A DNA stretch of 53,947 bases from a virus. The stretch spans positions 1 to 53,947 of the IMG/VR virus record IMGVR_UViG_3300031972_000800; one strand, written 5' to 3'. The notes under the pieces were generated by a model. It made no database searches. It saw only the letters and a program-made list of their open reading frames with translations, and was not told the origin of the DNA. Positions 34,703-43,632 of this stretch are shown in pieces. Numbering within the stretch: the stretch's first letter is position 1; every line of letters starts with the position of its first letter. The position numbers and the translations under genes are program-made.

Positions 34703-35191
34703 CTAAACCTGCTTAATGTCGTCGGGCTCTAAGATCGTAGCAATAACCTCATCGTCATTGATTATACGAACTTCGCCGCCGTCAATTTTAAATCGTGATC
34801 CCGAGTATCTACCGATACAGACCCACTGTCCCTCGGCGCACCAAGGTGATGCATCAGGGCCAAACTTGTCTGGATCTTTATACGCTAAAGGACCAATCTT
34901 TAAGACATACGCAACAACTGTGGCAACAGCTTCACGGTCCCTAATCTCATCTGGGATGTGCAAACCGCCTTGAGTCTTAGTCGCACCCTGATAAGGCATA
35001 ACCAACACACGCCAGCCTGTGGGCTGCGGAAGTCTTTCAAGCAAGGGTTTTTCTAAAAGAGAAGGATCTAAAACCTTCTCGGTGGTATCAACATATGCGC
35101 TACCAACAGCAGAAGACGCAGACGCTTTGTCTGTCTTCGTTTTGTTCATTTTCTGCGCGACATGTTCAGGAAGATATAAGGTCTTCGACAT
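34703..35191 (-). CDS. Phage GroES-like co-chaperonin
   Basis: 162 aa. Residues about 55-155 match the Cpn10/GroES fold: PTGWRVLVMPYQGATKTQGG then LHIPDEI, with the mobile loop GATKTQGGLHIP (69-80) whose GGL-I-P is the segment that docks GroEL; next comes AVATVVAYVLKIGPLAY, and finally a basic C-terminal barrel strand GEVRIINDDEVIATI. Longer than bacterial GroES (about 97 aa) by an N-terminal extension of about 50 residues. It probably partners host GroEL to fold the capsid protein, like T4 gp31. It overlaps the gene before it by 26 bases; I take the ATG at 35191. Confidence 0.85.
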   Translation of the reverse strand: MSKTLYLPEHVAQKMNKTKTDKASASSAVGSAYVDTTEKVLDPSLLEKPLLERLPQPTGWRVLVMPYQGATKTQGGLHIPDEIRDREAVATVVAYVLKIGPLAYKDPDKFGPDASPWCAEGQWVCIGRYSGSRFKIDGGEVRIINDDEVIATILEPDDIKQV

Positions 35192-35378
35192 CGTCAGCGT
35201 GGTTCTCCAGCAGGGCTTTGATTTCCTCACGAGCGTAGGAGATGCCCCGTATTTCCCCTACCATGAGTTTATAATGCTCCCAGTCTTTAGCAGCATCCAT
35301 TCCCAGCGCACTTGCAATTTCTTGTTCGCGCTGATTAAGCAACTTATACATATATGTAGCAAAAGCAACAGCGTCCAT
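35166..35378 (-). CDS. Small acidic hypothetical protein
   Basis: 70 aa. Helical, acidic (LLENHADDVEDLISS tail), with no family signature. It overlaps the GroES-like gene at its 3' end by 26 bases and shares its ATG/stop joint with the cysteine-rich protein upstream. Confidence 0.6.
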   Translation of the reverse strand: MDAVAFATYMYKLLNQREQEIASALGMDAAKDWEHYKLMVGEIRGISYAREEIKALLENHADDVEDLISS

Positions 35379-35860
35379 TAAAGAATATCTCTGCTACTGT
35401 GTTCTGTGCTTGATGTAATAGGTCCACCGGATACCCACGCATCACACACTCTATTCGACGCACATTTAAATTTTAAAAATTGACAATAGCCTAAATCACC
35501 CGCGTCTATACTGTCGTAAGGATCCGCAACATCGCTTTCACCAATTCCTTTTGCGATACAATTGAGTATCTCCGGAGTTTGATTAAACGCGGCGCAATTT
35601 CCGCAACGACTTTCAATAGCCGCGTCCACACTTGTTTTGAACGTCTTTGCTATCTTTTCCCAAAAATCGTTGTTTTCTCCAGTTTCATCCAACTCAGGAT
35701 TCAATGGGCCATACTGATATTCGTCTATAGCTTCTTGCCGATTTTCAATGTTCAACTTAATATCTTGGGTGGGGAGAGGGCATGAATCACCGCTCTCATC
35801 TGCCTCCATCTTGTCTACAGGCATTCCCTCCGGAAGAATTTTTATGACTATCGTGGTCAT
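35378..35860 (-). CDS. Cysteine-rich protein
   Basis: 160 aa. After a polar, acidic N-terminal half, six cysteines appear: C86 and C89 (RCGNC), C101, C126 (GYC), C133 and C139. The wording GYCQFLKFKCASNRVCDAW matches a small cysteine cluster found in many aquatic phage genes. It could hold a metal or Fe-S cluster; no enzymatic motif. Located with the small pre-portal genes. Confidence 0.6.
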   Translation of the reverse strand: MTTIVIKILPEGMPVDKMEADESGDSCPLPTQDIKLNIENRQEAIDEYQYGPLNPELDETGENNDFWEKIAKTFKTSVDAAIESRCGNCAAFNQTPEILNCIAKGIGESDVADPYDSIDAGDLGYCQFLKFKCASNRVCDAWVSGGPITSSTEHSSRDIL

Positions 35861-36117
35861 CAGTACGTCTCTCCGTCACCAAAGCCACTTGTCTGAGCCG
35901 CGCCGCATCCGCGAGCTCTACCACCGCTAAAAAACTTCTTGGGCTTCTTATCCAACATTTCTTCGAATATCTCAGGGTTTTTGCGAAGAAGTTTCTCCAC
36001 CTCTTGCGCTACCGCAGTCTGTCCTCCCGCGTTGCGGCTCTTCGAACCGCCCATCGCTTCGTCTCCTGTGGCACCCTTTAAAAACCGTTTTAGTTGTTCT
36101 TCTGTAAAACTCGCCAT
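35860..36117 (-). CDS. Small GGRA-motif protein
   Basis: 85 aa. Helical N-terminus (MASFTEEQLKRFLKG), then VAQEVEKLLRKNPEIFEEML and a C-terminal KKFFSGGRARGCGAAQTSGF. It carries the aromatic-xx-GG-x-A/V motif common to several virion proteins of this phage. Unknown function. Confidence 0.55.
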   Translation of the reverse strand: MASFTEEQLKRFLKGATGDEAMGGSKSRNAGGQTAVAQEVEKLLRKNPEIFEEMLDKKPKKFFSGGRARGCGAAQTSGFGDGETY

Positions 36118-36126
36118 AACAAGCTC

Positions 36127-36603
36127 CTAATCTATCAGTTCAAAATGGGGACCATCGATAAACGGACGACGACCCTGTGATCTGCGCAAATCTATATACG
36201 CGTTCATTGCTTCTTCCATTGTACCTTCCCACTTGCGAATGTCCATTGGATACGGCATTTCAGGTGTTCCCCACGCTGCGCCCCAGCAAATAGGAACATT
36301 TAGCTGGGTCGCCGCTTCTTTAATCGCATCGGCAAGATCATCATAAACCGAGAGTTCCCAACTCGCCCTCCCATTTATGAACGCCATGATATCGAAAGCC
36401 TTGCCCTCAAGGTGCTTAGACTTCATCGTCTGACTGGCCCCTTTAGCAACAAGCTCCTTCTGCTGCTCAATGGTTCTCATCCCCTGAACCACCCCGAAGT
36501 CGGTCTTGGTCAAAGTAATAGCCATCTTGATCACAGCCTGTAACCCGTCATCGATACCTTCAAGACGATCAAGGCTACGTCTGCTTAACTTAAACTCGCT
36601 CAT
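36127..36603 (-). CDS. Peptidase M15 endolysin
   Basis: 158 aa. SKHLEGKAFD (62-71) supplies the zinc ligands H64 and D71, and DGPHFEL (150-156) the third His (H153), in the manner of T5 L-alanyl-D-glutamate endopeptidase and VanX/DacB. It would cut the peptide cross-bridges of peptidoglycan at the end of infection. No signal sequence; release needs the holin next door, encoded just upstream on the same strand. Domain and length are complete. Confidence 0.9.
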   Translation of the reverse strand: MSEFKLSRRSLDRLEGIDDGLQAVIKMAITLTKTDFGVVQGMRTIEQQKELVAKGASQTMKSKHLEGKAFDIMAFINGRASWELSVYDDLADAIKEAATQLNVPICWGAAWGTPEMPYPMDIRKWEGTMEEAMNAYIDLRRSQGRRPFIDGPHFELID

Positions 36604-36604
36604 A

Positions 36605-36994
36605 TCATTTCCTTTTAAAAAAGGCTTGCGCCCCCCTCACACCAAAACTGGCTGAAATTGCAATTCCAAGGCTGTAAAAATACCAATCGGGCGCTTTGGA
36701 AAGCTGCGCAAACCCACGGTCAACCCAACCTTCTGCTCCCGGAATCCAGCATAAAATCAACGGGATAGACAAGATTACTACGAACCATTCGTCCTTCCAA
36801 CTGGATTTTGCACCCTCTGCCATAATGCGTTCCCAGTCTGCCACGCTTGTCTTTTCAGACAATAATATCTGGGCTTTCGCCTTCGCCTCAGTAAGTTTTA
36901 GCTCCGCTTCGGCTGCGTTTTTATCAGCCTTGCCCTGCAACCATGATCCAGCAAGATTGGCTATCGGTCCTAATGCCGCGGTAAAAATACTCAT
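36605..36994 (-). CDS. Holin of the GTA three-TM type
   Basis: 129 aa from ATG 36994. The N-terminal MSIFTAALGPIANLAGSWLQ is amphipathic to hydrophobic; coiled region AKAKAQILLSEK follows; EWFVVILSIPLILCWIPG (about residues 69-86) and WYFYSLGIAISASFGVRGA (about 104-122) are membrane helices. The SVADWERIMAEGAKSSWKDE segment before the second TM is typical of GTA_holin_3TM proteins. It lets the M15 endolysin through the inner membrane. Confidence 0.8.
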   Translation of the reverse strand: MSIFTAALGPIANLAGSWLQGKADKNAAEAELKLTEAKAKAQILLSEKTSVADWERIMAEGAKSSWKDEWFVVILSIPLILCWIPGAEGWVDRGFAQLSKAPDWYFYSLGIAISASFGVRGAQAFFKRK

Positions 36995-37191
36995 TTTTCC
37001 GAACTCAACCAAACGGCTATCGTTCCCGTCATAGCCCCACTAACCACTGAAATCATCGCTGATTGTTGGGTTGATAAATCATCAAGCGTCATTCCCCAAT
37101 TAATTACGCGAATGTACATCACCATCATGACGAACATCATAATACGGGGCATCAAGCGGTATTGCAAAATCTTTTCAAAGGTATTTGCCAT
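36991..37191 (-). CDS. Small two-TM membrane protein
   Basis: 66 aa. RIMMFVMMVMYIRVINW and MISVVSGAMTGTIAVWL are two membrane helices separated by a short loop (MTLDDLSTQQ). It overlaps the holin start by 4 bases, so it is part of the lysis cassette: an antiholin or second holin is plausible. Confidence 0.6.
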   Translation of the reverse strand: MANTFEKILQYRLMPRIMMFVMMVMYIRVINWGMTLDDLSTQQSAMISVVSGAMTGTIAVWLSSEK

Positions 37192-37192
37192 G

Positions 37193-37450
37193 TTACACCT
37201 CTATGTTTAACTTCGTTCCCTGCGGTCGATCCGCATTAGTCTTGCGCCCAAACCTATCATAACTTTCCTGTAAGTCCAATCGTTGCTTTACAAGAGCCTC
37301 TAAATGGCTGTGATTGGCCCTGTGTTCTTTTTCTACCCTCTGCTCCACAAGATGCGTTTCTATGCGCTCACGGGCCCGCGTTTGGGCGTGTATGTCGCTT
37401 CCTACATTAAAAGGCATGTGCTGGCTTGCGCCCTGAATACCATCAGCCAT
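37193..37450 (-). CDS. Small charged helical protein
   Basis: 85 aa. Arg/Glu-rich helix (RARERIETHLVEQRVEKEHR) of coiled-coil character. It lies one base from the membrane protein downstream. No family recognised; possibly a lysis or assembly accessory. Confidence 0.55.
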   Translation of the reverse strand: MADGIQGASQHMPFNVGSDIHAQTRARERIETHLVEQRVEKEHRANHSHLEALVKQRLDLQESYDRFGRKTNADRPQGTKLNIEV

Positions 37451-37451
37451 T

Positions 37452-37934
37452 TTACCACCATCCTGCGCCTAAACCAGTCAGCCATGTGCCGCCGACTAAA
37501 ATAGCCGCCAACATAGAAAGCAGTAATATCAACAGCAGCATTTCAAAGAATGCTGCTTTGCGCTCCTGCTGACGATATAGCGTCTCTTCACGCTCTTTCT
37601 TAATCTTGCGCCGTAGCTCCACCATTTCGCGCCATGTGCCATAGCCAAAGCGATTGTTCAGCATTTGCTGCAAGTCTTTTTCCTGCTCTGCTAGCTTCTT
37701 TTGATGAATAATAATCTGTAAGGCTTCTTGCTCTACTGATCCAGAAGCAAACAGTTTAGTGAAAATTGGCGGGTTCTTGCGTTGTTGCTCTGCCCTGCCA
37801 AGATCCGCCGCAAAACCATACCACTTGCCAAGCTGACCAGCCACATCTTCCAGTTCACGGCCCGCGTAAACCATTTTACGAACAAGATTAAATGCCTGAG
37901 TGGCCCCCGCAATAGCTGTTACCGGATCTATCAT
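37452..37934 (-). CDS. C-terminal-anchored coiled-coil membrane protein
   Basis: 160 aa. The N-terminal third is helical and hydrophobic-patterned (ATQAFNLVRKMVYAGRELED), the middle (about residues 80-125) is a strongly charged coiled coil, and MLLLILLLSMLAAILVGGTW (about 132-151) is a C-terminal TM helix. It sits next to holin-like genes and directly after a small secreted protein, suggesting a spanin-type or lysis-regulating function. That function is inference. Confidence 0.6.
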   Translation of the reverse strand: MIDPVTAIAGATQAFNLVRKMVYAGRELEDVAGQLGKWYGFAADLGRAEQQRKNPPIFTKLFASGSVEQEALQIIIHQKKLAEQEKDLQQMLNNRFGYGTWREMVELRRKIKKEREETLYRQQERKAAFFEMLLLILLLSMLAAILVGGTWLTGLGAGWW

Positions 37935-38107
37935 ACACGTTCACCCACCTTGGCTACAGGAGGACACCGATAATCATACGGTATCCGTACAATCCGCGGG
38001 TAATGATAGTAAAAATAAGAAACGTCTCTAGGACAGCGGTACACACACGCCTTGTACATGTCGCCGCCATGCATCCCCACCAACACTGCGGTGAGAGCGC
38101 ACAACAC
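37931..38107 (-). CDS. Small secreted protein, overlapping both neighbours
   Basis: 58 aa from a GTG at 38107 that shares a base with the preceding stop (TAGTG) and ends TGA overlapping the next ATG (ATGA). It reads MLCALTAVLVGMHGGD, a signal-peptide-like hydrophobic start with a basic residue missing, then MYKACVYRCPRDVSYFYYHY and PPVAKVGERV. Cys residues C3, C21, C25 and C48 could form disulphides in the periplasm. Below the usual length cut-off and easily missed. It may be the partner of the C-anchored membrane protein. Confidence 0.6.
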   Translation of the reverse strand: MLCALTAVLVGMHGGDMYKACVYRCPRDVSYFYYHYPRIVRIPYDYRCPPVAKVGERV

Positions 38108-38304
38108 TAGAACTCTCCAACAAACCTCTGAGGTCGGGCTATCGGACTAAACCGCCTGTTCACCATACCGCCAGAAGAATATTTACTTTTACCCGCTTTG
38201 CTTAACGCAATAGCAACCGCTTGATCTTGCGGTTTCCCAGCAGCCATTTCTGTCTTGATGTTCTGGCTGATAACACCTTTAGATTTGCCTTCTTTTAGAG
38301 GCAT
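38107..38304 (-). CDS. Small basic protein with [15 protein letters not shown]-type helix and GGMV
   Basis: 65 aa. [20 protein letters not shown] then [15 protein letters not shown] belong to a small family (DUF6496-like wording) common in phages; [11 protein letters not shown] carries the GG-x-V motif. Overlaps the portal gene by its first base. Role unknown; basic charge suggests binding to DNA or acidic proteins. Confidence 0.65.
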   Translation of the reverse strand: MPLKEGKSKGVISQNIKTEMAAGKPQDQAVAIALSKAGKSKYSSGGMVNRRFSPIARPQRFVGEF

Positions 38305-40790
38305 TACTGAGTCCTCCGTATCATCGCCTCTCGTTGGACGTTAATACGATCACGGTTAACCTCGTTACGATCATCCGCAATCTGCTCTTGTAACTCTAAC
38401 CGAGCAGAATCAGCAGTGGCCTGTTGAGCCATCTTCGCCTGCTCTAGCTGCAACTTCATCTGATCCAACTGCGCGTCACTCGCTACTTGTTGCTGTTTAA
38501 TCGCCAACTCTTGCTGACGGATCTGAACAAGAGGATCAGGCATCGGAGGCATCGGAGGCTGAATCATCATCATAACTTGCTGCATCAACTGAGTTTCCAT
38601 TTGAGCTATTTGAGCCTCTATCTGCTCAGGAGGAGGAGCCATTTGCTGAATCTGCATTATTTGCTGCTGCGCCATCTGAGGAGAAATAGCTCCCGTTTGA
38701 ACCGCCAACTCTAGTTGCTGCATCTGCTCCTGCATCTGCTGCTCAACCTGCGACTGCACCATTTGTCTGGCCTGCATACCCACATGCTCAAATATATGCC
38801 CCACAAGTGTAGCCGATACCTGCGGGTTGCCTTGAGCAATAGGCATCTGCAAAAACGTAACGTGAACCTGAATATGAGCCTCATGATTCTGATCAGGGAA
38901 AGATTGCGGCAACTGACCGCCAAGCAACTGAGCATTCTCCAACACAGGATCCGTAGGTTGAGGCTCCGGTGGCGGAGGTAAAATCTCATCAATGTTCTGG
39001 ATTTCCAGAGCCTGATACATTCTACGATACGCCTGATAAATGTTGTGAATCTCAGGATTAGCCTGCGCTAACTGCAATTGAGACTGCGCTAACGATACAC
39101 GTTGCGCCATCGAGAAAATGTTTGGATCCGATACAGGTATAACATCTACCCTGTCGTCAAAGTCCTCCGCTTTAATCTGACGAGACGCACCCGAAACATC
39201 ATACGGATACTCCGGAGGCAAGTTCTCCGAAAAAATACGCGCCAACAAACGAAACTCCGTTTTCTGCGCATAATGCAGCCGCTTGTGAATCGCGGACATA
39301 ACCTTCGTTCCACGCTCCATAAGAGCCATGGTAGTGCCAACAGGCATCTCCTGACTGCCCTGCTCAGACAACTGATCCGCAGTCGAAATAAACCTGCGAC
39401 CCTGATCCTGTATCGCTCCCAGCAACTGACCCAGCGTTGCAGAAGGCTCTTTGTACGGCAGCGGTATAATCGCTTCCCGTATGCTGCCTCCTGGCGCATC
39501 AATGTCCCGCCATTCCCCAGGCTGCAACGGCTCGTCGTCATTACGAACCCGCACCCCTCGCGCCTTGAATCCTGCTGGGAGATTGGCAAGTGTACCAGCA
39601 TCGATCAACTGTCGAAGGATACTCGTTGCCGCACGACCAAGGCCCCCGATCATGTGAATCAAACCAAAGCCGTAAAAGCCCAGACCCGGCATAAACTTGT
39701 AATGCACAAAATACTGACGCTTGCGACTCGTCGGATCGTCTTCAGCATAATTGCGGCGTATCGAAAGAACCTCTCCCGAGTCGTGATCTATAGTCACAAC
39801 ATACGGAAGCTTCAAACCCGTAGGCTCTCCAGTCTCCGAAACGTCCTCAAAACCCTCTAAATCCAAATCAACGTGCATCTCCAAAACAGTATGCACATCA
39901 TCGCTGTAATTCTTGGATATACCCTCTAACTCATTCACCTTCTGGCGAACCGGATCTTCCTCAAGATCCTCAGAACCTTTTAACTCAACATCACGGTAAA
40001 AACCCATAAGCTGCAACTTACGAATCTCGTTCTCATCCATACGCAACACATGCGTAACACGAGTAGCCGTCGCCAAATCAGACGCAGAATACGGAACAAC
40101 CAAATCTTGCGCAGGTACAAACTTAGATACCGCCCGCTGCTTAGTCTCGTCGTAATAAACCTTCTTAAACGTCGAACCGCTCAAGGGTAAATAAAACAAC
40201 ATCTGATCAGTGTCCGGATCAAACTCCTCCATCACCTCAGTGATCTGGTAGTTCATAAAGTCCTTAACACGAGCCGCCTGCTCATCAGTGCCCAAATCCC
40301 GTAAACCAACAACCTTGGTCTTTACAGGGCCACCAGAGGGCAACATCTCCTTATACGCTTGAGCCTGAAACTGCGTAACACTCTCCGCAATCATCGGATT
40401 GGTTATCCCACTAGCCCCCTCAAACGGTACAGTGCGCTCCTCGTATTTAAGACCCAATAAGTCCAAACCCTTGGTATACGCCTCTTCCCACTCAGATCGA
40501 GAATCTAAATCCTCGTCGTATAATCCCCGCAAATCCGTGGATAATTCACCAAGTTCGGAATCCGACAACGCCTCCGCTAAATTCATCGTGTGGTCATACA
40601 TCGGCTCTGGGCCCAACATTTCCGGAGCCAAACCAAGAGCCTGCACAACAGCGCCACCCACACCATCGTCCATAATCTCTGCCCCGTTAGGAAACTCCAT
40701 AGGAACATCAATCGGAATCTCTAAATCAGGAAGTCCCGCCGTATCATCGAGGTCCAACCCCGGTGCAACCATGCTTGGTGGTAATGCCAT
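38304..40790 (-). CDS. Portal protein
   Basis: 828 aa. The body (residues about 60-560) has the alternating helical and beta arrangement of podovirus portals, with [20 protein letters not shown] and [20 protein letters not shown] (the wing and stem region), and [20 protein letters not shown]. The C-terminal 250 residues are Gln-rich helices ([16 protein letters not shown]), a barrel-like extension. Length matches podovirus portals with a barrel domain. It follows TerL by a TGATG joint and precedes small basic proteins. It forms the DNA gate of the head. Confidence 0.85.
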   Translation of the reverse strand: MALPPSMVAPGLDLDDTAGLPDLEIPIDVPMEFPNGAEIMDDGVGGAVVQALGLAPEMLGPEPMYDHTMNLAEALSDSELGELSTDLRGLYDEDLDSRSEWEEAYTKGLDLLGLKYEERTVPFEGASGITNPMIAESVTQFQAQAYKEMLPSGGPVKTKVVGLRDLGTDEQAARVKDFMNYQITEVMEEFDPDTDQMLFYLPLSGSTFKKVYYDETKQRAVSKFVPAQDLVVPYSASDLATATRVTHVLRMDENEIRKLQLMGFYRDVELKGSEDLEEDPVRQKVNELEGISKNYSDDVHTVLEMHVDLDLEGFEDVSETGEPTGLKLPYVVTIDHDSGEVLSIRRNYAEDDPTSRKRQYFVHYKFMPGLGFYGFGLIHMIGGLGRAATSILRQLIDAGTLANLPAGFKARGVRVRNDDEPLQPGEWRDIDAPGGSIREAIIPLPYKEPSATLGQLLGAIQDQGRRFISTADQLSEQGSQEMPVGTTMALMERGTKVMSAIHKRLHYAQKTEFRLLARIFSENLPPEYPYDVSGASRQIKAEDFDDRVDVIPVSDPNIFSMAQRVSLAQSQLQLAQANPEIHNIYQAYRRMYQALEIQNIDEILPPPPEPQPTDPVLENAQLLGGQLPQSFPDQNHEAHIQVHVTFLQMPIAQGNPQVSATLVGHIFEHVGMQARQMVQSQVEQQMQEQMQQLELAVQTGAISPQMAQQQIMQIQQMAPPPEQIEAQIAQMETQLMQQVMMMIQPPMPPMPDPLVQIRQQELAIKQQQVASDAQLDQMKLQLEQAKMAQQATADSARLELQEQIADDRNEVNRDRINVQREAMIRRTQ

Positions 40791-42256
40791 CAGTAATACT
40801 CCCTTTTACGGGGCCTCCATTCAAGTTCGTCTTCTTCTTCGCCCTTCAAAGAAACAAAGCCTCCTTGTCGGAATCGCATCAGTGCTAACGTCATACTATC
40901 ACAAAAGTCATCATGATCACCATTAGGAAATGAAACTACTTCCTCAATCACCTCATCCGTAAACTTTTTGTCCTCAGGTGCCCATACCATACCAGCTTCA
41001 AATAATGGCGCAACCATGTGCATCCTAGTTACCTTATCACTCCCTTTACCCGGCGAAAAGCCCAAGGCCGGAATACCGCGAAGCCGCAACTCGTCAATAA
41101 GTGGCATTCCCGTCGCTTTCGCTTCGACCAACACCATGTCTGGCTCCCAGTATTCGTGTTCTTCATACGCAATCTCCTTGAGCTCTGGAAAATTCCAACG
41201 CCCACGACGAGCGTCCAATAATACAATGTTGTCCGAACCACCCTCTTCCGGAGTAAATATCCCCCAGGTCGTAATCGCACTGTAATCCGCAGTCTGCTTC
41301 TTCGAAAACGCCGTGTCATACGACTGAATTATATACTGAACCGGAGGAATCTCCTCCTTCTCCCACATCTGCCACCATTCCCGCTTAATAATCGCGGACT
41401 CAGATGTGGTAGGCTGCTGCTGCCACTGCGCATTCCACTTGCCAACAGGCAAAGACGCCTTAATCGATAATAACGCGTCCTTTTCCCAAAATTCAGGCCA
41501 TAAAGGATTATCACTAGGCATAATCGCAGGAAATTCCACAACTTCCCACTGATCCGACATCACATCACTGCCCTGCGCAGCAAGCAATCGACCAGTCAAA
41601 TCCTTCTTACCCCACCGGGTCATAACCAAAATAATCGCACCACCCGGCTGTAACCGCTGCCGAGGACCAGATGTGTACCACTCATACGCGTTGTCAAACG
41701 CACTATCGCTTAACGCATCCTGTTCCGAATGAGGGTCGTCAATAATAAGTAAATCCGCACCACGGCCCGTAATGGCCGCGCCAACACCCGCTGCAAAATA
41801 CTCCGCACCCTTGTCAGTGCCCCACTTACCAGCCCCCTTGTTGTCCTCTTTGAGATTAGTCTCCGGAAAAATCGATTTATACTCTGGATCATCAATTAAA
41901 TCCCTTACCTTCCTACCAAAACGTACCGCCAACTCAGTATTGTGCGTAGCCTGAATGATTTTTAATTTCGGATTTCTACCTAGAAACCAAGCAGGCATCA
42001 AGTAACTTGCAAACTCAGACTTCGAATGTCGAGGGGGCATGTTAATTATAAGCCGCTTGAGCTCCCCTCGTGCAACACGTTCAAGCTTTTCCGCAATAAT
42101 CCGGTGATGACGACCCTCGATAAAGTTGTCATACACATGATGAACAAACGGCATGAACTTTTCTTGCGCCTGCTCGCGCAAATCAAGCGTCTTCTTAGCC
42201 TCGGTTAAGGCTAAAATCTCCTTTAAAGCCTCTTCCGGTAAGGCCTGTAAACTCAT
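40790..42256 (-). CDS. terL: Terminase large subunit
   Basis: 488 aa. ATPase: NMPPRHSKSEF (72-82) as Walker A-like; ADLLIIDDPH (167-176) as Walker B. Nuclease: SYDTAF (312-317, D314), VEAKATG (377-383, E378), and GDHDDFCDSM (446-455), the RNase H-like acidic triad. It packages DNA into the prohead with TerS (51442-51963), which is encoded far away, an unusual split. The C-terminus RPRKREYY ends in the recurring KREY tail whose DNA forms the ribosome site of the portal. Confidence 0.95.
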   Translation of the reverse strand: MSLQALPEEALKEILALTEAKKTLDLREQAQEKFMPFVHHVYDNFIEGRHHRIIAEKLERVARGELKRLIINMPPRHSKSEFASYLMPAWFLGRNPKLKIIQATHNTELAVRFGRKVRDLIDDPEYKSIFPETNLKEDNKGAGKWGTDKGAEYFAAGVGAAITGRGADLLIIDDPHSEQDALSDSAFDNAYEWYTSGPRQRLQPGGAIILVMTRWGKKDLTGRLLAAQGSDVMSDQWEVVEFPAIMPSDNPLWPEFWEKDALLSIKASLPVGKWNAQWQQQPTTSESAIIKREWWQMWEKEEIPPVQYIIQSYDTAFSKKQTADYSAITTWGIFTPEEGGSDNIVLLDARRGRWNFPELKEIAYEEHEYWEPDMVLVEAKATGMPLIDELRLRGIPALGFSPGKGSDKVTRMHMVAPLFEAGMVWAPEDKKFTDEVIEEVVSFPNGDHDDFCDSMTLALMRFRQGGFVSLKGEEEDELEWRPRKREYY

Positions 42257-43632
42257 TTATACCGAAAGAAATCTGAATAAGCAGGTAAACTGCCCACGCC
42301 AACCTGTCCGCCCGCCGCAAACTGTCCAGATCTGCGCATAAAACTAATGTCCTCAGAACCCGGTTGCAAAAATCCTCCGCCACCCACCGGAGGAGTGTAA
42401 TCTATATACTCAGAAAGCGGGGGTGGAGGTGGTGGAGGGGGAGGTGGTGCAGGGATCTTAGGTTTTTCAGGCGTAGCAACCGGATCAATTACACAAACCT
42501 GCGACTCTGGATCCATAATATATCCATTCGGACACGGGTCCGCTGGTGGAGCAACAAACCTTGAATCGTCATCGTCATCGCGGGATCCACTAGCAGCGGC
42601 TTTTCGATTCCTCTCCATCGTATCTTTGGTCCGCTGAACATAAGAAGCTGCGTCCTTACGGCTATAGCCCGCGTCCACAAGCTTCTGCTCCATTTCATCA
42701 AAACCTACACCAAAAGTTTGATAACCCATGCCTATATCAGCACCGATATTCGACGCCAGACCAAGTCCCGCACCTATTATTCCCATGCCGCCCAACATGC
42801 CCGACTTACCAGCACCGCCGCCATCCATCATGTCCCGTAACCGCTCGGCATAACTAATATTACCGTCATTGTTGTAATCGAAACCATACTCATAGGCGGG
42901 TTTAGTAGGCCTCTTAGGGGGTCTAATACCGCCAGGAGTAGTATCAGTGTCAGTGCCAGTGTCAGTGCCACCAGTGCCACCAGTGTCAGTGCCGCCAGTG
43001 TCAGTAACAGGGGGAATATCAGGCCTCTTAGGGGGTCTAATACCGCCAGGAGTAGTATCAGTATCAGTAACAGGGGGAATATCAGGCTTCGTAGGGGGTC
43101 TAGTACCGCCACCGCCAGTGCCAGGGGGAGGAGTGGGCGGGCCATAACCGCCGCTATCAGGCGGCGCTGAAGGATCAAAACCCGGACCGTCATCGTTTCC
43201 ACCGCTAGAAGGAGGAGTGGCCGGACCGTCGTCGTTTCCACCGCTAGAAGGAGGAGTGGCCGGGCCATAACCGCCACTATCAGGCGGCGCTGAAGGATCA
43301 AAACCCGGACCGTCATCGTCGTCGTCGTCGTCGTCGTCGTTAGAACCGCTGCCGCTGCCGATACCAGTCCCCTCACCGCTGCCATAACCGCTGTCGCCGG
43401 GAGGAAATGCAGGAATACCCATCGGGCCCTCAATGCCCATACCACCCTGCTCCATCAACAACGTCGCCTCATCAGGAGTTATATACGAAAGCATGTGAGG
43501 CTGACCCATAATGTCAGTCAGATGTGGAGGCTGCTCAATCGCAGAAGGCCGAACATCCGGAATAAACGGAGGAGAACCACGATCAATATTAAACTGTCGT
43601 ACCTTGCCGTCCTTGCCTACAATTACCGCCAT
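42253..43632 (-). CDS. Low-complexity Pro/Gly/Asp-rich virion protein
   Basis: 459 aa. The N-terminal 75 residues look globular, then comes a long disordered region of GG, TP, PP and DD repeats, including a run of nine Asp residues encoded by a GTC/GTC triplet array (plus strand) at 43314-43339, and repeated TPPSSGGNDDGP and PPKRPDIPPVTDTG units. A C-terminal region has FAAGGQVGVGS. Size variation by slippage is likely. Location beside terL suggests a head-entry or packaging accessory, unproven. Confidence 0.6.
   Translation of the reverse strand: MAVIVGKDGKVRQFNIDRGSPPFIPDVRPSAIEQPPHLTDIMGQPHMLSYITPDEATLLMEQGGMGIEGPMGIPAFPPGDSGYGSGEGTGIGSGSGSNDDDDDDDDDGPGFDPSAPPDSGGYGPATPPSSGGNDDGPATPPSSGGNDDGPGFDPSAPPDSGGYGPPTPPPGTGGGGTRPPTKPDIPPVTDTDTTPGGIRPPKRPDIPPVTDTGGTDTGGTGGTDTGTDTDTTPGGIRPPKRPTKPAYEYGFDYNNDGNISYAERLRDMMDGGGAGKSGMLGGMGIIGAGLGLASNIGADIGMGYQTFGVGFDEMEQKLVDAGYSRKDAASYVQRTKDTMERNRKAAASGSRDDDDDSRFVAPPADPCPNGYIMDPESQVCVIDPVATPEKPKIPAPPPPPPPPPPLSEYIDYTPPVGGGGFLQPGSEDISFMRRSGQFAAGGQVGVGSLPAYSDFFRYK

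Noticed and set aside
38487-38992. Open frames antisense to the portal Gln-rich tail
   Set aside because: They are shadows of the CAG/CTG-type codon bias of the Gln-rich region.
42828-43445. Open frame on the same strand in the repeat region of the Pro-rich gene
   Set aside because: It is a frame-shifted reading of the triplet repeats, rich in Leu/Val/Ala runs, with no ribosome site.
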